From Candidatus Rokubacteria bacterium 13_1_40CM_68_15 (GTDB taxonomy: Bacteria > Methylomirabilota > Methylomirabilia > Rokubacteriales > CSP1-6), in assembly GCA_001917585.1 (NCBI GenBank), contig MNEG01000101.1:1-54317 (forward strand): a stretch of 54,317 bases of DNA, given 5' to 3'. Positions within the stretch are counted from its first letter, which is position 1; each line of letters starts with the position of its first letter. Position numbers and translations under genes: made by a program. Positions 36,301-44,858 of this stretch are shown here, piece after piece. A model generated the notes under the pieces. That model ran no database searches. It was not told the DNA's origin and saw nothing but the letters and a program-made list of their open reading frames with translations.

Positions 36301-37023
36301 CTACCCTCCGAGGTAGAGGCGCTTGACCTCGGGGTCGGCGAGAAGGCGCTGGCCGGCGCCTTCGAAGCGGTTGCGTCCCAGCTCGAGGACATAGCCGCGG
36401 TCGGCGATGGCCAGCGCGCGGGCGGCATTCTGCTCGACGAGCATGAGCGTGAACCCGGCGTCCTTCATCTCGACCAGCTTCTCGAAGATCAGCGTCACGA
36501 ACTTCGGCGAGAGGCCGAGCGAGGGCTCGTCGAGCAAGATCAGCGTGGGCGACGTCATGAGCGCGCGGCCGATCGCCACCATCTGCTGCTCGCCGCCCGA
36601 CATCGTCCCCGCCTTCTGGCGGCGGCGCTCGCGCAGGATCGGAAACAGCGTATAGACCTGCTCGAGCGCCTGGGTCACCCGCGTCCGGTCGCGGTCGATG
36701 TAGGCGCCCATTTCGAGGTTCTCGAGCACCGTCATCTGCGGAAAGACGATGCGGCCCTGAGGCACGTATGCGAGGCCGCGGCGCAGCACGAGGTCGGGCC
36801 GCAGCCCGGTGATGTCCTCGCCATTGAAGCGAATGGTGCCGCCGCGCGGGTGCAGGAAGCCGACGATGGTCTTGAAGGCGGTGGACTTGCCGGCGCCGTT
36901 GGGCCCGATGATGCTCACGATCTCGCCGGCGTCGACGTAGAGCGAGACCCCGTGGAGGATGTCGATCTTGCCGTAACCGGCGGTGACCGCGTCGGCGACG
37001 AGCAGCTTGGCCCCCGGCGTCAC
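36301..37023 (-). CDS. livF: Branched-chain amino-acid ABC transporter ATP-binding protein LivF (cluster 1)
   Basis: One of two cytoplasmic ATPases energising a Liv-type importer. Seen: 240 residues. Walker A IIGPNGAGKST, LAYVPQGRIVFPQMTVLENL, signature MSGGEQQMVAIGRALM, Walker B LILLDEPSLGL, and H-loop region replaced by the LivF-type MLVEQNAA. GTG at 37023 overlaps the methyltransferase stop (GTGA). Confidence 0.94.
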   Translation of the reverse strand: MTPGAKLLVADAVTAGYGKIDILHGVSLYVDAGEIVSIIGPNGAGKSTAFKTIVGFLHPRGGTIRFNGEDITGLRPDLVLRRGLAYVPQGRIVFPQMTVLENLEMGAYIDRDRTRVTQALEQVYTLFPILRERRRQKAGTMSGGEQQMVAIGRALMTSPTLILLDEPSLGLSPKFVTLIFEKLVEMKDAGFTLMLVEQNAARALAIADRGYVLELGRNRFEGAGQRLLADPEVKRLYLGG

Positions 37024-37664
37024 ACGGCCTCCCCGATGTACAGCACGTGCGGGTACGGCAGCACGTCGACCATGAGGTGGCGGCGCACGCGGAAACCGCT
37101 GGCCTGAAGCGCCTCGGCGAGCCGCTCGGCGCTCCAGTAGTGCACGGGCGTGCGGGGCGCCATCGCCTTGTCGAGCGCCCAGGTGAACCAGCGCTTGGTC
37201 GCCGGGCGCGTGTCCACGTCCTTCACCAGGAGGACACCGCCCGGCGCGACCGCCCGGCGAAGCTGGGCAAGCAGCGGCACCACGGTCTCGGGCGGCACGT
37301 GGTGGACGATGTCGAGCATGTACGCCGCGCCGACCTCGCCGTCGCCCTTGAAGTGGCGGGCGTCGGCCACCTCGTAGGCGACGTTGTCGATCCCGAGGCG
37401 GGCCGCCGCCCGCCTCGCGAGCGCGATGCGTCGCGCGTTCACGTCGATGCCGCGCAAGAACCGGCGGGGGCCCGTGGCCGCATAGTAGAGCGAGAAAAGC
37501 CCGAAGCCGCAGCCCAGATCGAGCACGGGGCCTTCCGCCGGCAGGTACTGACCGATCTCGTCGAGGAAGCGCTGGCGCAGGATCCAGAAGCGCGCCCAGC
37601 AGTAGGCACGGACGACGGGGTCGTCGTAGGCGCCGATGATCTTACGAACCGTCGCGCTTCGCAT
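37020..37664 (-). CDS. Class I SAM-dependent methyltransferase
   Basis: Small-molecule-type methyltransferase of unknown substrate. Seen: 214 residues. Motif I is VLDLGCGFGLFSLYYA, then an acidic residue in LRGIDVNARRIALARRAA; motif II region YEVADARHF; post-motif LDIVHHVPPETVVPLL. The ending resembles class I enzymes that act on lipids or quinones, but this is weak. It lies between livG and livF and overlaps the GT-C gene by 23 bases, so it is translated with transport genes it has no obvious link to. Confidence 0.85.
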   Translation of the reverse strand: MRSATVRKIIGAYDDPVVRAYCWARFWILRQRFLDEIGQYLPAEGPVLDLGCGFGLFSLYYAATGPRRFLRGIDVNARRIALARRAAARLGIDNVAYEVADARHFKGDGEVGAAYMLDIVHHVPPETVVPLLAQLRRAVAPGGVLLVKDVDTRPATKRWFTWALDKAMAPRTPVHYWSAERLAEALQASGFRVRRHLMVDVLPYPHVLYIGEAV

Positions 37665-39120
37665 GGATCACGTAGCCGTCGCCGGTGGCGTCGGGACGAT
37701 AGGCACGCTCGAGCAGCTGCCGCAGCTCCGGAAACGTGTCGACGCGCTCGGCGCCGCGGGCGGGCCATCCACGCGCGAAGACCACGATGAGCCGCGGCGG
37801 CCGCGCACGCAGCGCGTCCACCAGCTCGGCGCGAAGGCCACGCACGACCGGCGTGGTCACATCGTGGAAGAAGTGGAAGTCATAAACGAAGCGCGAAGGC
37901 TCGGCCACGCCGAGGCGCAGGAGCGCGTGGATTCCGCCCTCGGTGGTGTCCAGGACCTGGACGGTGTCGCCGGGGCCGAGTCGCGGGCGCAGGTCGGCGA
38001 CGACGGCGTTCACGCGTTGGGCCTTGTCGCTGATCCATCCGGCGCGGACGGCGGCCGCGGCTTCCGCGCCCTTGGTCTGCAGCATCACGGCCGCGATCAG
38101 CAGCGCGACGGCGACGGCCACCGCCGTCGGCCATCGACGCGTACGCCACGCCGCCGCGAGCTCCGCGAAGGCGAGCACCGAGGCGAACGCTGCCAGCGGA
38201 TAGACGTGGTACTCCCACCCCTTGCCCTGTGAGACGTAGTGGACGAGGCCGTAGAGAACGCCGAGGCTGACGACGAGGTGCCGCATCGAGAACCGTCGCC
38301 CCGTGACGGCGCCGGCCACGCTCAGCACGACGGCGGCGCCCAACGGAATCCATACCTGCCAGCGATGAAACCCCCAGGCCGGGGGACGACCGAGCTTCCC
38401 GTAGAGGGGGAGGAGGTAATCGACGACGATGGCGCGCCACGCCGGGAGCGCGCCGATCGTCGCGAGCCAGAGCATCACCGCAGCCGGCGCGACCGCGACA
38501 GCGCTCGGAAACACGCCGGCGGCGAGCGCGCCGGCGCTCGACCGCCAGACCCGGACGGCCACGACGACGGCGAGGAGGCCCGCGAACACGATCGCGTGAG
38601 GCTTGAGCGTCACGCCGGCGCCGAGCGCGAGCCCACCCCAGGCGAGATCGACCACGCGCCGCCGCTCCAGCCACCGGGCGACACCCAGCGCCCCCACGAG
38701 CAGGAAGGGACAGAGCAGGAAGTCGCGCTGACCGGCCTGCCCGGCACCCCCGGCCAGATGATAAGCGGCGAAGACCAGGGCGCCGCCGACGGCCGCCACC
38801 GCACCCCATGGCGCGGCGAGGGCGGCAACGCATGCTCCACCCAGCCCCAGCCAGGCGAGGTCGAAGGCGCGCCAGGCGTGGTCGCCAGGGCCGAGGGCCC
38901 GCAGCACGGCGCCGTGCAGCACGTACACGCCGGGAAAGTTCATGTCGAACACGTCGCGGTACGGCACGGCACCGCCCGCGATGCGCCAGGCGATGTAATG
39001 CATGATCGGCGCGTCGTGGATCAGGGGCCAGCCTCGCGAGCGCCACGCCAGCAGGGCGACCACGACGGCGAACGCGACGACCGGAACACCGGCGAGCCTA
39101 CCGACCGAAGTACGCTTCAA
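37642..39120 (-). CDS. GT-C-like polytopic membrane protein (GT39/ArnT-type)
   Basis: Probable lipid-linked sugar transferase of the GT-C fold. Seen: 492 residues from the TTG at 39120 with about ten membrane segments. The first extracytoplasmic loop has the acidic pattern HDAPIMHYIAWRIAGG, then VPYRDVFDMNFPGVYVLHG, as in PMT/ArnT relatives. A soluble C-terminal domain follows at about 380-492. The TTG start is a choice; the frame is open above it but lies within livG. Alternative GTG starts inside the first helix would remove the membrane anchor. It overlaps livG by 23 bases and the methyltransferase by 23. Confidence 0.8.
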   Translation of the reverse strand: MKRTSVGRLAGVPVVAFAVVVALLAWRSRGWPLIHDAPIMHYIAWRIAGGAVPYRDVFDMNFPGVYVLHGAVLRALGPGDHAWRAFDLAWLGLGGACVAALAAPWGAVAAVGGALVFAAYHLAGGAGQAGQRDFLLCPFLLVGALGVARWLERRRVVDLAWGGLALGAGVTLKPHAIVFAGLLAVVVAVRVWRSSAGALAAGVFPSAVAVAPAAVMLWLATIGALPAWRAIVVDYLLPLYGKLGRPPAWGFHRWQVWIPLGAAVVLSVAGAVTGRRFSMRHLVVSLGVLYGLVHYVSQGKGWEYHVYPLAAFASVLAFAELAAAWRTRRWPTAVAVAVALLIAAVMLQTKGAEAAAAVRAGWISDKAQRVNAVVADLRPRLGPGDTVQVLDTTEGGIHALLRLGVAEPSRFVYDFHFFHDVTTPVVRGLRAELVDALRARPPRLIVVFARGWPARGAERVDTFPELRQLLERAYRPDATGDGYVIHAKRDGS

Positions 39121-39802
39121 TGACGCGCTCGTCGGCCTGGATGATGCCGGGCGGCCCCTCGGCAATCTTGTCGCCGTGGTCGAGGACGAACACAACCTCG
39201 CACAGCCCCATCACGACCTTCATGTCGTGCTCCACGAGCAGCACCGTCCTGCCCTCGTCGCGCAGCCGGCGAACGGCCTCGAGCAGGTCGTTGAGCAGGG
39301 TGCGGTTGACGCCGGCCGCCGGCTCGTCGAGGAGGACCAACGACGGGTCGCGCATCAGCACCCGGACGAACTCGACGAGCTTCTGCTGGCCGTAGGAGAG
39401 ATTGCCGGCGTACTCGCCCGCCAGCTGCTCCAGCTTCACGAACGCAAGCAGCTCGCGTCCCCGGCGCTCGGCGGCGGCCCGATCGCCACGGGTCACCACC
39501 AGCAGGTTTTCCAGCGCCGAGAGCTCGGGAAAGACGCGCGTCACCTGGAACGTGCGGCCCACGCCCTTCACCGCGATCTGCCACGGCTTCAATCCATCGA
39601 TGCGCTCGCCCTGGAAGAAGATCCGGCCGGCGTCGCGGCGCTCGACGCCGGTGATGCAGTTGAACAACGTCGTCTTCCCCGAGCCGTTCGGACCGATGAG
39701 GCCGTAGATCCGTCCCGGCTCGAGCCGCAGCGAGACGCCGTTGACCGCGGTGACGCCGCCGAAGCTCTTCTTGACCGCGTCGAGCTCGAGCGCGGCGGTC
39801 AT
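39098..39802 (-). CDS. livG: Branched-chain amino-acid ABC transporter ATP-binding protein LivG (cluster 1)
   Basis: Second ATPase of the importer. Seen: 234 residues. Start ATG at 39802 gives the normal N-terminus (LELDAVKKSFGGVTAVNGV). Walker A GLIGPNGSGKTTLFN, VGRTFQVTRVFPELSALENL, signature LSYGQQKLVEFVRVLM, Walker B LVLLDEPAAGVN, H-loop VEHDMKVVMGL. An open frame continues upstream into the spacer but is not conserved-looking. Intact, unlike the cluster 2 copy at 48228. Confidence 0.94.
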   Translation of the reverse strand: MTAALELDAVKKSFGGVTAVNGVSLRLEPGRIYGLIGPNGSGKTTLFNCITGVERRDAGRIFFQGERIDGLKPWQIAVKGVGRTFQVTRVFPELSALENLLVVTRGDRAAAERRGRELLAFVKLEQLAGEYAGNLSYGQQKLVEFVRVLMRDPSLVLLDEPAAGVNRTLLNDLLEAVRRLRDEGRTVLLVEHDMKVVMGLCEVVFVLDHGDKIAEGPPGIIQADERVIEAYFGR

Positions 39803-39928
39803 CGATACGGTCCGCGGCACGCGTTGCGAGCCGAGCAACGCCCGAGCTGCCGCAGGCACGAGCGGTGCGAGGCGAGCGGTGAAATGATCGAAATCGTGAG
39901 TCGGCGCCGCATCACACGGTCCGCGGCA
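39803..39928. repeat. livM-livG spacer flanked by 13-bp direct repeats
   Basis: The 13-mer acggtccgcggca occurs at 39807-39819, just before the livG start, and at 39916-39928, inside the last livM codons. The 96 bases between contain a hairpin gcgttg/caacgc (39821-39841) and GC-rich sequence with a gcgaggcgagc stretch also found in the nuoL-nuoM spacer. The livM stop reads TGATG, so this too looks like an insertion at a former stop/start overlap. Confidence 0.6.
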
Positions 39929-40838
39929 AGCGATACTTGATTTGCAGGATCCCCAGCACGCCGCGCGGCATGAGCAGCACGACGGCCACGATGATGGCGC
40001 CGAAGAGCAGCTGGTGGACGTAGGGGAAGCGCGCCCACACGACTTCCTGGGAGACGAAGAGGATGACGGCGCCCAGCACGGGTCCCCAGACCGTTCCCTT
40101 CCCGCCGAACAGCACCATCACGATCATGGTGATGGTGGTGGCCAGAGGAAAGACGCTGATCGGCTCGATGTAACCCTGGTCACGCGCGGCCAGCCCGCCC
40201 ACGATGCCGGGCCCGACCGCGGAGAGCAGAAAGGCGTAGAGCTTGTGGCGGGCGGTATCGATCCCCATGGCCTCGGCTGCCACCTCGTCCTCGCGGATCG
40301 TCATGAGCCGGAGGCCGAAGCGCGAGGTGATGATCACGTAGGTCAGCGCGGTGACGGCGGCCGCGCACAGTCCCATCACGTAGTAGATCGGCACGCTGGC
40401 CTGGAGCGTGGGGAGCGAAAGCCCGGAGCCGCCACCGGTCAGGCCCTCGAAGTAGGACACGAGCGCACGCAGCACTTCGTTGAGACCGAGCATGGCAATG
40501 GCGAAGTAGGGGCCCTTGAGGCGCAAGCACGGGTAGCCGATCAGCAGGGCCAGCCCGCACGCGGCGACCCCGGCGGCGGCGCAGGCGAGCGGCCACGACC
40601 AGCCGGCGTTCGTGATGAGAATCGCGGCCGTGTAGGCGCCGGCGCCGAAGAACGCGACGTGGCCGAAGGACACGTATCCGGTCAGCCCCGAGATGAGATT
40701 CCACGAGCCGGCCAGCGCGATCCACATGAAGAGCTGCAGGAGCGCCCGCACGCCGTAGCCCGTGCCAAAGAACGGGTACACGGCCAGCGCAGCGGCGACC
40801 ACCACGAGCCCGCCCTGGAACAGCCGTGCGGGACTCAC
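39912..40838 (-). CDS. livM: Branched-chain amino-acid ABC transporter permease LivM (cluster 1)
   Basis: Inner-membrane permease subunit. Seen: 308 residues, about eight to ten helices. Motifs include WNLISGLTGYVSFGHVAFFG, LRLKGPYFAIAMLGLNEVLR and the EAA-like cytoplasmic loop IREDEVAAEAMGIDTARHK. GTG at 40838 overlaps the livH stop (GTGA). Confidence 0.94.
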   Translation of the reverse strand: MSPARLFQGGLVVVAAALAVYPFFGTGYGVRALLQLFMWIALAGSWNLISGLTGYVSFGHVAFFGAGAYTAAILITNAGWSWPLACAAAGVAACGLALLIGYPCLRLKGPYFAIAMLGLNEVLRALVSYFEGLTGGGSGLSLPTLQASVPIYYVMGLCAAAVTALTYVIITSRFGLRLMTIREDEVAAEAMGIDTARHKLYAFLLSAVGPGIVGGLAARDQGYIEPISVFPLATTITMIVMVLFGGKGTVWGPVLGAVILFVSQEVVWARFPYVHQLLFGAIIVAVVLLMPRGVLGILQIKYRLPRTV

Positions 40839-41713
40839 GTCGAGCGGCCGCCCAGGATGCCCGTCGGGCGGATGAGCAGGACGAGGACGAGAAGCACGTA
40901 GGCCACGGCTTCCGAGAGCTGCGTGGTCAGGAAGAGCGACGCGAGCTGTTCGATCAGGCCCAGGAGCATGCCGCCCACGAGCGCGCCCGGATAGTTTCCG
41001 GCGCCGCCGAGAACGATCACGAGGAACGACTTGAAGGTCCAGATCTGGCCCATCTCGGGCTGGATGGCCACGATGACCGCGATGAGCGTGCCGCCGGCCG
41101 CGGCCAGCGCGGCCGCGAACCCGAAGGTGATGAGGTGGATGCGGCCCACGTTGATGCCGCACACCATCGCCACGTCCCGGCTCTGCGACGTGGCCCGGAT
41201 GGCCTTGCCCAGCTTCGTGTTCCGGAGAAACAGGAACGCCGCGGCCGTGATGATTGCGGCGAAGGCGAACGCGACGATGCGCGGCTTCGACACCGCGACC
41301 GGCCCGATGACGAAGGACCCGGTCAGGAACTCGACGGCGCGAAGGTCGGACGTGAATGCCAGCTGGGCCAGGTTCACGAGGGCGATCGAGATGCCGAAGG
41401 TGAGGAGGAGCGAGGACAGCTCGGGCGCGTCCACCACCCGGAAGACCAGCGTCCGCTCCAGCAGCATGCCGAGCACGAAGAGCACGGCCATCGACGCCGG
41501 CAGCGTGAGGTACGGGTTCACCCCGAAGGCGCTGTACAGGAAGAACGTCACATAGGCGCCGAGCATCAGCATCGGGCCGTGCGCGATGTTGATCACCCTC
41601 ATGACGCCGAAGATGAGGGCGAGGCCGAGCGCGACCATCGCGTACAGCGTGCCGGAGAGCAGGCCCGAGATCACGACCTGCGCGATCATCGCCGGCGTGA
41701 TGACGACGTTCAT
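40835..41713 (-). CDS. livH: Branched-chain amino-acid ABC transporter permease LivH (cluster 1)
   Basis: Inner-membrane permease partner of LivM. Seen: 292 residues from ATG at 41713. Typical opening LSGTLYAMVALGLALIFGVM with VINIAHGPMLMLGAY; cytoplasmic loop IRATSQSRDVAMVCGINVGR; GGAGNYPGALVGGMLLGLIE near the C-terminus. Separated from livK by a hairpin-rich spacer. Confidence 0.94.
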   Translation of the reverse strand: MNVVITPAMIAQVVISGLLSGTLYAMVALGLALIFGVMRVINIAHGPMLMLGAYVTFFLYSAFGVNPYLTLPASMAVLFVLGMLLERTLVFRVVDAPELSSLLLTFGISIALVNLAQLAFTSDLRAVEFLTGSFVIGPVAVSKPRIVAFAFAAIITAAAFLFLRNTKLGKAIRATSQSRDVAMVCGINVGRIHLITFGFAAALAAAGGTLIAVIVAIQPEMGQIWTFKSFLVIVLGGAGNYPGALVGGMLLGLIEQLASLFLTTQLSEAVAYVLLVLVLLIRPTGILGGRST

Positions 41714-41884
41714 GCGCGCAGTGGAAGCCGGGGAGTGGTCCCCGGGTCCTGTCGCGGCGGGCAGCCCCACGGCTGCGAACCCAGTGTGACGCCTCTCATC
41801 GGGCGGACGAATGAGCGCCGACGGGGATCGCGGCGGGGCACGGGCGTGGCGTCAGCCCGGGTGCCCGTGCCGCTTTCAAAAAAA
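41714..41884 (-). promoter_or_regulatory. livK-livH spacer with three hairpins
   Basis: After the livK stop the minus strand reads T7 and then three possible stem-loops: ggcacgggc/gcccgtgcc (41837-41871), gcagcc/ggctgc (41761-41776) and ccgggga/tccccgg (41728-41745). The T-run precedes rather than follows the first stem, so none is a standard terminator. In Liv operons such hairpins often stabilise the binding-protein message and lower expression of downstream genes; that role is inferred here. Confidence 0.5.
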
Positions 41885-43063
41885 TCAGCGTTGATTCCAG
41901 GGCGGCGTCGGGAAGCGCGCCTTGGCGGCCGCCAGCTCGTCCGGCCACACGGTGAGCTTCTTTCCCTCGTACCACTGGAACAGCACCATCTTGTGGGCGA
42001 CCTGGAAGCCATCCTGATCGACCTTGTACTCACCGAACATCGTCTTCATGTCGAGCTTCAGCAGCGTCTCGCGCACCTTGTCGGCGTCCAGCGAGCCCGC
42101 GCGCTTGACGCCCTCGGCGTAGATCATGCAGCCCGCATAACCGGCCGCCGAGTGATACGACGGCTCGTGGCCGAACTCCTTCTTGTACGAGTCGAAGAAC
42201 TCCTTGTTCCCGGGATACGGCAGCGACGGCTCCCACTGCGTCGAGCCATAGATGTACTCGGCGTTCTGCTTGAGCGTGTCGTAGAACTCGGGAAGATCGC
42301 CGCCCACGGTCACGCCGAACATCTTGGGATTGACGTTCAGCTCCTTCATCTGCCGCGTGAGCGCGACGGCATCGTCGAAGTAGGTGCCGGCCGCGATGAC
42401 GTCCGGATTGAGCGACTTGACCTTGGTGAGGAGCGCCGAGAAGTCGGTGTTGCCCTTGGGATAGGCCTCGGTGAAGACCACCTGGAGGCCCTTCTTCTTG
42501 GCCAGATCGGTTGCGCCGGCGGCGGCCGCCTTCGAGAAGAGCGTGTCCTCGTTGATGATCGCGACCGTCTTCAGCCCGCGCTTGGCCGCGATGTCGACGA
42601 GGCCCTCCAGGTACACCTCGGCCGGCGAGATGACCATGAAGATGTACTTGCGTCCCTTCCGGAAGATCGAGGTCGTCGCGGCCAGCGGCGACACCATCAC
42701 CTTCTTGTACTTCTCGGTGACGTTGGCGGCCGCCTCGGTGACGGGGGACGAGTAGGGGCCCATGATCCCGTCCACCTTGTCCTCGGTGATGAGCTTCTCG
42801 TAGAGCCGCACGGCGGTGGCCGGCATCGACTGGTCGTCGTAGACGACCATCTCGACCTTGCGCCCGAGCAGGCCACCCTTGGCGTTCAGATCCCGCTCGC
42901 AGAGCTTGTAGCCCTCGTGCTGGTTCTTGCCGAGCTTGGCGTAGGTGCCGGTCAGCGACATCGAAGCGCCGATCCGTATCGGGCCCTGCGCGTCCACGAC
43001 CACCGCGGTGGTCGCCAGCACGACGATGCCGGCGACGAACACACCAACTACTTTGAAAGTCAT
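41885..43063 (-). CDS. livK: Branched-chain amino-acid ABC transporter substrate-binding protein LivK (cluster 1)
   Basis: Periplasmic receptor of the importer. Seen: 392 residues. The signal peptide has a hydrophobic core (residues 4-22) and likely cleavage after V-D-A before QGPIRIGASMSLTGTYAKLG. Type I periplasmic fold; IMGPYSSPVTEAAANVTEKY and SAAGYAGCMIYAEG are family motifs. No lipobox. GGAGG seven bases before the ATG at 43063. A strong promoter lies upstream. Ligand not predictable; Liv proteins also bind other amides and aromatic acids. Confidence 0.94.
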   Translation of the reverse strand: MTFKVVGVFVAGIVVLATTAVVVDAQGPIRIGASMSLTGTYAKLGKNQHEGYKLCERDLNAKGGLLGRKVEMVVYDDQSMPATAVRLYEKLITEDKVDGIMGPYSSPVTEAAANVTEKYKKVMVSPLAATTSIFRKGRKYIFMVISPAEVYLEGLVDIAAKRGLKTVAIINEDTLFSKAAAAGATDLAKKKGLQVVFTEAYPKGNTDFSALLTKVKSLNPDVIAAGTYFDDAVALTRQMKELNVNPKMFGVTVGGDLPEFYDTLKQNAEYIYGSTQWEPSLPYPGNKEFFDSYKKEFGHEPSYHSAAGYAGCMIYAEGVKRAGSLDADKVRETLLKLDMKTMFGEYKVDQDGFQVAHKMVLFQWYEGKKLTVWPDELAAAKARFPTPPWNQR

Positions 43064-43100
43064 GAGGAGTCCTCCCGCGGGGGGCGATAAGGGCCGATCA

Positions 43101-43129
43101 CGAATAGCATCCACCCCCCGACGTGTCAA
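43101..43129 (-). promoter_or_regulatory. Promoter of liv cluster 1
   Basis: Minus-strand consensus -35 TTGACA (43129-43124), a 17-base spacer, and TATTCG (43106-43101) preceded by TGC (extended -10). The leader is about 32 nt before the livK ATG. One of the best promoters in the window. Confidence 0.75.
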
Positions 43130-43159
43130 GGTTACCTGCTCAAGGAAACGCGCGTGAAG

Positions 43160-43174
43160 TAAACTCGGTTCACG
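43160..43174 (+). promoter_or_regulatory. Possible -10 beside the CoA-transferase start
   Basis: TAAACT (43160-43165) ends nine bases before the ATG at 43175. No SD is visible. This looks like the near-leaderless arrangement seen at 24934. No clear -35. Confidence 0.3.
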
Positions 43175-44294
43175 ATGCCAGGCGCCCTCGCCGGCCTCTC
43201 CGTCCTCGACCTCACCAGCCAGCTCTCCGGGCCCTACTGCTCGATGATCCTGGCCGACCTGGGCGCCGACGTCGTCAAGGTCGAACGCCCCGGCCAGGGC
43301 GACGACTCCCGGGCCATGGGGCCGCACGTCGCCGGTGAATCCGCGCCGTTCATGACCTTCAACCGCAACAAGCGCTCCATCACGCTCGATCTCAAGACCG
43401 CCGACGGCTGCGCCATTGCCCGGCGGCTGGCCGCCCGCGCCGACGTCGTCCTCGAGAACTGGCGACCGGGCACCGCCGCCCGGCTCGGTCTCGGCTGGGA
43501 CGACGTTCGCGCCCTCAACCGGCGGGCGATCTACTGCTCGATCTCGGGGTTCGGGCAGACGGGGCCCTACGCACAGCGCGGCGGGTTCGACCGAATCGCG
43601 CAGGGCATGTCGGGGATGATGTCCGTCAACGGCGCCGAAGACGGCCCTCCATTGCCGGTCCCGATTCCCGTCTCCGATATCGGCACCGGGATGTTCGCCG
43701 TGATCGGCATCCTCGCCGCCCTTCACGTGCGCGAGCAGACGGGCGCCGGTCAGCTGGTCGACACGTCACTGCTCGAGACGCCGATCGCATGGGCCGTGTA
43801 CGAGGCGTCGTCGTACTTCGCGACCAATGAGGTGCCGCGCCGGCTCGGACCGGGCCACCGCACGGCCGCTCCCTATCAGGCGTTCCGCACCGCCGATGGC
43901 TGGATCAACCTGGGCGGTGGCTCGCCGTCGTTCTGGCCGATCATCTGTGGCGTGCTGGGCGTTCCGACGCTCGCCGACGACAAACGCTTCGCGACGCCTC
44001 CGCTCCGCGTGAAGAACCGGGCGGCGCTGGCCGAGCTGCTGGAAGCGCGGTTCGTCACCGCAGGGACGGGTCTTCGCCGATCCCCACGTGCGTCCCCGAC
44101 AGATGGCCGTCGAGGTCGATCACCCGCGCGCAGGCCGGACGCGTGTGCTCGGGATTCCGGTGAAGCTCTCGACCACGCCGGGAAGTATCCGGAGACCAGC
44201 GCCCACGCTGGGACAACACACCGACGAGGTGCTGAGCGAGCTCGGCTACGACGCCGTCGCCATCAGCGATTTCCGGGCGAGGAAGATCGTCTAG
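43175..44294 (+). pseudogene. CaiB/BaiF CoA-transferase family III, frame disrupted by an internal deletion
   Basis: Formyl-CoA-transferase-type enzyme that would move CoA between carboxylic acids. The first 295 residues are intact: LSVLDLTSQLSGPYCSMILA, DLGADVVKVERPGQGDDSR, catalytic-Asp region GGFDRIAQGMSGMMSVNG. After ELLEARF (about 44055) the frame fails. The normal C-terminus, VFADPHVRPRQMAVEVDHP to ISDFRARKIV, continues from about 44071 in the +1 frame and ends at 44294. Only 16 bases lie where relatives have about 80, so some 65 bases seem lost. Mutation or assembly error. Stop shares CTAG with the convergent gene. Confidence 0.75.
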
Positions 44295-44788
44295 TCCTTG
44301 AACTCCTGGTCGAGGATCTCGCGGATGAACCGGTCCAGCGAGACCGGATAGTAGCGGGGATCGGGCGACACGATCACGCCGGTATTGATGACCTCGCGCT
44401 GGCTCAGCTCCTCCAGCACCCGCTCCAGGACGCTCTCGGGGTCCCGCTCCTGCCGCCGGATGTTGAGGTCCTCCGACTCCAGGCTCACGCGGGAGGCGTA
44501 GCGAAAGCTGAAGAAGCGCGCCACCAGCGCGTGGTGCATCAGCTCACGCTCGCCGAACAGCTCGCCATAGGTGGGACCGTCGCGCCCGGGGCTGATGACG
44601 AGGCGCGGTGAGACCTTGATCCGGCCCCGCACCTCCACCGACCGGCTCGGCCGCGCGACCTCGGGGCCGACCAGGATGTACGGCAACACGTGGTACCCGG
44701 TGATGATCCCGCTGAGCGGCCGCCGTACCACGCGCGTCTCGTCGAAGACGTGGCGAAGCAGCTCGGGATCGTCCCAGGGCTCGCTCAT
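44291..44788 (-). CDS. Conserved-looking protein of unknown function (165 residues)
   Basis: I do not recognise a family. From ATG 44788 the protein is acidic and soluble with no signal peptide, helix-rich at the C-terminus. It contains SGIITGYHVLPYILVGPE, then a beta-like VEVRGRIKVSPRLVISPG, and a charged stretch RRQERDPESVLERVLEELS. The frame is open further upstream across the zinc-ribbon gene's antisense, but that part looks non-coding. Convergent with the CoA-transferase, overlapping by four bases. It could act with the divergent zinc-ribbon gene, but nothing shows this. Confidence 0.7.
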   Translation of the reverse strand: MSEPWDDPELLRHVFDETRVVRRPLSGIITGYHVLPYILVGPEVARPSRSVEVRGRIKVSPRLVISPGRDGPTYGELFGERELMHHALVARFFSFRYASRVSLESEDLNIRRQERDPESVLERVLEELSQREVINTGVIVSPDPRYYPVSLDRFIREILDQEFKD

Positions 44789-44858
44789 GCCGTCCCAGTG
44801 TACGGCATGCCTCAGTCGGTCGTTGACTTCAGCGGAGCCACGGTGCGACGCTGCCGGC

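Noticed and set aside
40826-43090. 754-residue plus-strand ORF antisense to livH/livK
   Set aside because: Shadow frame; low-complexity, no recognisable motif, and the minus-strand genes are certain.
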